Assembly (NCBI GenBank): GCA_034769895.1
Contig: CM068368.1
Coordinates: forward strand, 688,897,877-688,961,876
Length of the DNA: 64,000 nt
From: Magicicada septendecula
Lineage: Eukaryota > Arthropoda > Insecta > Hemiptera > Cicadidae
Direction of reading: 5' to 3'
Notes under the pieces: model-generated
What the model was told of the DNA's origin: nothing
Database searches by the model: none
The model's input: the letters and a program-made list of their open reading frames with translations, nothing else
Position numbers and translations under genes: made by a program
In this document: positions 60,215 through 64,000 of the stretch, piece after piece
Layout: every line of letters begins with the position of its first letter
Position numbering within the stretch: the first letter of the stretch is position 1

Positions 60215-61333
60215 TGTAACTACTCACTTAATTCCTATTAATAATTAATTCTTACCTTAGGGTTTTTCCCAGAGTCGTACAGACGAAACTGCTGCAGAAA
60301 GGATTATTCGAGATACAAGGGGTAAAGATCAAATACACAGTTTGTGCTAAAACAAATTGCCTCTGGTTTATTATGCAAAATAACTACTTCGTCTCTCTTT
60401 CATGACATTTAAAATTCTTATTTCTTTTCGTTAGATTAAATACTCGTTGAATGAGTAACAAGTTGTAAAAATCAAACAAAGTAACAAAATGAATATTTCT
60501 TAATTAACTAGCTTATGACAACTATGGTATACCACAACTATTTATTTTTAGCAATGAACCAATATGTGATGTAGCCACACACTCACACACATTCGTTCTT
60601 TGACTTTGTCGTTCTATTTAAACCCCACTTTGAGATCTCTGAGGTACATTTAAGATTTACAATTTATTTATGTTGAATTATACTCTGGAGAAAAAGGTAA
60701 AATGATATTGGTTAAAACTCAGTTAATACTTAACGTCTGAAGAACTCTGCTGTTTTGCACTTCTGCTGTGAATGCACTGGTTTTTTTTTCTCTGGTTAAC
60801 ACACCATAAATTAGTTTTGACACTGTTTACCCGCGGGTACTATTATTGATTATTTCGTATTAGGTTGATGCGCCACTATTATTTTAATCCACTTTAGAAT
60901 AACAATTCTTTTTATTTTGTCGGCCGACATAAATTTTCGAACACTTAGCTCGTTTAGGTTGACCGCGCGGCCATGAGTTGCAACTGGAACTCGGCCGCAC
61001 GTTTTACTGTTTGTACAACTTTTAACACTGTTAATGCGTTGAAAGATAGGCCTACTCTTAATTACGGCCTATCTTGCACCCGAGGCCACCGTTTGAATTT
61101 AAATCACCAACTTTACTGTCTGATGCTGCTTACTACTGTTCACTCTCTGATGACAAACTGCATACTGTGATTCACAAAAAGCCTGCTGCTGGGCCGGTTA
61201 CGCAATACGTCTGGGCAATTGTTTAGGCTAACTGTATGTAGGTTGTACTGGTGCTCCTCACAGGTGAAAGTTAACAATTTATTAATTACTGAATTAAAAT
61301 TAAAACTGGATCACACACTTCTGTACCGTTACA
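60215..61333 (-). repeat. LTR between U16 and U17, 1,119 bp, more diverged
   Basis: Complete LTR with intact ends; primer-binding site at 60195-60212, G7 tract at 61337-61343. It carries more private substitutions than the other LTRs (for example near 60748, 60792, 60841, 60871, 60905, 61208 and 61252). Confidence 0.94.
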
Positions 61334-62399
61334 ATACCCCCCCAATAAGAGGTTGAAGGCCGAAGCGTTCAAACTCTTATTGCCTAAACCCTAAGAGGAT
61401 CAGTGAGGATATGGCGCCGCAACCCCTCTGAGCACTCTACTAAAATCATGGGTTCTTACCCCCCTAGTACGGCGACTGTGGCACATTCAATTAAAAAATC
61501 AACATACGGCCTTCCATCACTCCATATCCCACAACTGATTTGTTTCCTCTTAGCCGTACTGGTTCATTGACAAAGCACTGGCTCATTTTTTATTATAAAA
61601 TATCTCTTAACCCTAGAAAATAGTATTAACAAAACAATATAGGATATATACAATACAGGAGTACATATAAGTTCCAGTCAAAATGACGCATTAATTATAC
61701 AGAATTGCATTTACACAGAATTTCCTTCAGTTTTCAATTTTAAATGAATATTTTAATCATTATGTTTTTTTATCAATTATTTATTTTACCATTACAATCA
61801 AAATTCAGATCAAACTAGATTTAAAGTCATATTAAAAATTATCTTTTCAATTTATTTAATTACCTTTCATTAAATTTAACTCTAATTTTTTAATTAACAA
61901 TTTTAAAATTAATTACATTTTTCAAAATGATCCGACATAAAATATTACCTACATTATTCAAAAAATTTACATTCCTTTCTTCACATATGGAATTTCTTTT
62001 TATTTCATAATAGGATTTTCCTACTGGCAATGATTCAGCAGACTACAACACTTTTGTTATTGTCAACTCAGCTTCAACACCTCTGGCTGTAAACATTAGT
62101 CAAAACATACAACACACCTGTTTACATAAACGGTCGTCTGCCAGACTGGTGTTATTAACACTCCTTCAGTCTAAACATTCTGCTTACCTCACCTCTAACA
62201 CCTGTACTGCACTTTTCAATTTTTTATAAATCTTTTAGTTAACAATTGTAATAATATAATAATTTTTATACAATTAATTTCACTATAATATATTTACAAA
62301 TCTTTATCATTATTATTTCAGTTTTATCACACTTCAATGTCCAAGGTTGCGAGGTCTGAACCGTAAAACAAAATATTTACAATTGTTCCTTTATGAAGT

Positions 62400-62798
62400 T
62401 CAGCTTCCATCGTCAAAAATTAGTCTGGTCTTTATGTAACACTTTTCAATTTTATTGATACGCCACATATGGTTATTTTTTGTTTTATAACCACAAGAAC
62501 TTATTTTTTCCATTGTACCAAAACAATAATCTATAGGGTTACCCCCCAAAATTATCTTATCATAAATCAAGTTGACATCAGTATTATTTGTAAAGTCTCC
62601 GTCAGTGTTTTTTGTTATTACCATTGCATTATTATTACCATATTCTGCTACTATAGGTTCATTAACAGGCAAATATTTGTCATCAATATACACATTGTTT
62701 GTCACACAAGGTATGTTTTTAATTCTACCAGTTCTCTTACTATTTAAACTCTGTATTAACTCTTCATAATCTCTCTTCCCCTTAAATATTTCTACCAT
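62400..62798 (-). CDS. ORF2, 132 aa, unknown (U17)
   Basis: As U11 with S132 as last residue. Still intact in the most diverged unit. Confidence 0.57.
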   Translation of the reverse strand: MVEIFKGKRDYEELIQSLNSKRTGRIKNIPCVTNNVYIDDKYLPVNEPIVAEYGNNNAMVITKNTDGDFTNNTDVNLIYDKIILGGNPIDYCFGTMEKISSCGYKTKNNHMWRINKIEKCYIKTRLIFDDGS

Positions 62799-63666
62799 TC
62801 TCTCTCTCTCTCATAATCACTTTCATCACCACAACATTTCATAATCTCACTCCATCCAGAGGGCAACACAACATTATTATAACATCTGGCTTTACCAGAT
62901 ACACAAAAATAATTTCTTTGACATTTAAAAGACCTTTTGTCTTCTACAAAAACTAACGAGGAACCTTTGTCCTCCAACACTACTGGTGAAACCTTTTCTT
63001 CACCTATCTCACAAGAAAAATTTGCCCTCTTTTCACCCTCTACACTTAAACTGTCTTCACACTCTCTCTCATTCTAATCGGCATTTGCTAACAACACTTC
63101 ATTACTAAACTCTACTTCAACAAAATCTTCCTTATCACTCTCAACATTAATCTCCTTGTTCTCTACTACCACGTTTTTACACATATCATTATAATTCTGA
63201 TTTGTTTTACATTCAAAATTTTTGATTACCTTTTGTATTTGTTTATCAATTTTTTCTGACACTTGTTCTTTAATAGTGTTGAAATGAAACATTCATCCAT
63301 CTCATTTAGACGTTTATTCATACTGATTTCGAACTTAACATTTTGTGTATTCATTTCACATAAACGCTTATCAAATTTTTGGTCAATATTATTTATATTA
63401 CCCTTTAACTCATGGAATTTGCTATTAATTGTATTAAATTTAACATCAGAATCACTCTTCTGTTCATTGAAAAGCAATTGCATCATTTTTATCATATCAT
63501 TATCCTCAGATTGTTTATTTTTATTCATTACGGGTGGGGTTACCTGAATCCCTGAGTCATCTATTTCATCTGACTTACTTGATTCTCTATTTTGAACTGG
63601 GATTGGGGTCGAATGGACCTCCAACCCACTCATGACCGTTGATTCGGTCAAACTATTATTTTCCAT
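62792..63666 (-). pseudogene. ORF1, gag-like, broken by frameshift and stop (U17)
   Basis: A 5-bp tandem duplication of TGAAA (63280-63289) shifts the frame after residue 126, within the coiled coil. A C-to-A change at 63076 adds a TAG further on. Private missense changes include N90, K147 and Y261, the last removing one of the paired cysteines. Two independent lesions indicate no selection on this copy. Confidence 0.75.
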
Positions 63667-63831
63667 TTTTGTTTTATATTATTTTTACATATATAAATAT
63701 GCCCGGTTTTGCTTTCACAGTCTACAATTTACAACCTCGCCCCACTCCCAAATAACCCGTTCTGCAGCTTAATTAGGTCTGGCGAATATAGGTTATAAAC
63801 CCTATACTCGAGTCCCTGTTCGGGCGCCATT

Positions 63832-64000
63832 TGTAACTACTCACTTAATTCCTATTAATAATTAATTCTTACCTTAGGGTTTTTCCCAGAGTCGTACAGA
63901 CGAAACTGCTGCAGAAAGGATTATTCGAGATACAAGGGGTAAAGATCAAATACACAGTTTGTGCTAAAACAAATTGCCTCTGGTTTATTATGCAAAATAA
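63832..64000 (-). repeat. LTR, partial (right window edge)
   Basis: The GTTACA end (element-3' edge) and the first 169 bp of the LTR upstream of U17, with its primer-binding site at 63812-63829. The array therefore continues at least into this LTR. Confidence 0.93.

Larger units (their letters stand above)
1..64000 (-). repeat. Tandem array of a non-autonomous LTR retroelement, shared LTRs, period about 3.61 kb
   Basis: The window is filled by head-to-tail copies of one unit. A landmark ATG in the LTR recurs at 169, 3781, 7394, 11007, 14620, 18234, 24827, 28440, 32053, 35667, 39285, 42906, 46521, 50136, 53748, 57361 and 60973. The spacing is 3,612-3,621 bp, except the 18234-24827 interval, which is longer by 2,979 bp because of a piggyBac insertion and its target duplication. 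Each unit is one LTR plus one internal region; only one LTR separates successive internal regions and no host DNA lies between them. Copies differ by scattered substitutions and small indels, so they are not one read wrapped many times. Both array ends are outside the window. Arrays of this form are known to arise from LTR-LTR unequal exchange or from insertion of amplified 1-LTR circles; which applies here is inference. Confidence 0.97.

Noticed and set aside
1..64000. Assembly artefact from an unrolled circle or a repeated read
   Set aside because: Units differ by scattered substitutions, indels and a transposon present in only one LTR. Collapse or misordering of some units remains possible.
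1..64000. CRISPR array, bacterial operon or satellite with short monomers
   Set aside because: The repeat unit is 3.6 kb with LTR features; there are no short direct repeats with spacers, no Shine-Dalgarno-led operons and no short-monomer satellite.

Overview
This is a eukaryotic window, most likely arthropod (insect). It is AT-rich, carries an intact piggyBac-family DNA transposon at a TTAA target, and otherwise consists of copies of one LTR retroelement. I see no single-copy host gene, no rRNA or tRNA gene and no prokaryotic feature.

Layout: the whole window is a head-to-tail tandem array with a period of about 3,613 bp (observed 3,612-3,621). Each unit is one 1,118-1,120 bp LTR plus one internal region of about 2,493 bp, all on the minus strand. 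Neighbouring units share a single LTR (LTR-internal-LTR-internal...). There are 17 internal regions, 16 complete LTRs (one interrupted) and a partial LTR at each edge. I number the internal regions U1-U17 from left to right; the first unit boundary and the ends of the array lie outside the window. On the minus strand each unit reads: LTR starting TGTAACGG and ending GTTACA, two bases, an 18-nt primer-binding site matching the 3' end of tRNA-Lys, a leader of about 145 nt, ORF1 (289-293 aa, coiled coil, gag-like), ORF2 (132 aa, unknown, overlapping ORF1 by 7 nt in another frame), about 1.05 kb of AT-rich noncoding DNA, a G7-G9 polypurine tract, and the next LTR. There is no reverse transcriptase, RNase H, integrase or recognisable protease, so the element is non-autonomous.

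The units are nearly identical but not clones. ORF1 is broken in U9 (nonsense), U10 and U11 (shared 7-bp duplication) and U17 (5-bp duplication plus nonsense). ORF2 is open in all 17. Variants form a mosaic: neighbours often share private changes, and U17 carries many private changes, as expected near an array edge.

Region 21287-24261 is a 2,975-bp piggyBac-like transposon on the plus strand, inserted in the LTR between U6 and U7. It has perfect 14-bp terminal inverted repeats, a TTAA duplication, and a full 665-aa transposase with the DDD triad and a C-terminal cysteine-rich zinc-binding region. Every other LTR in the window keeps the empty TTAA site, so this insertion is a single dated event inside the array.

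The main point of interest is the array itself: a non-autonomous LTR retroelement that has become a long macrosatellite-like tandem repeat. Its unit equals a 1-LTR circle.
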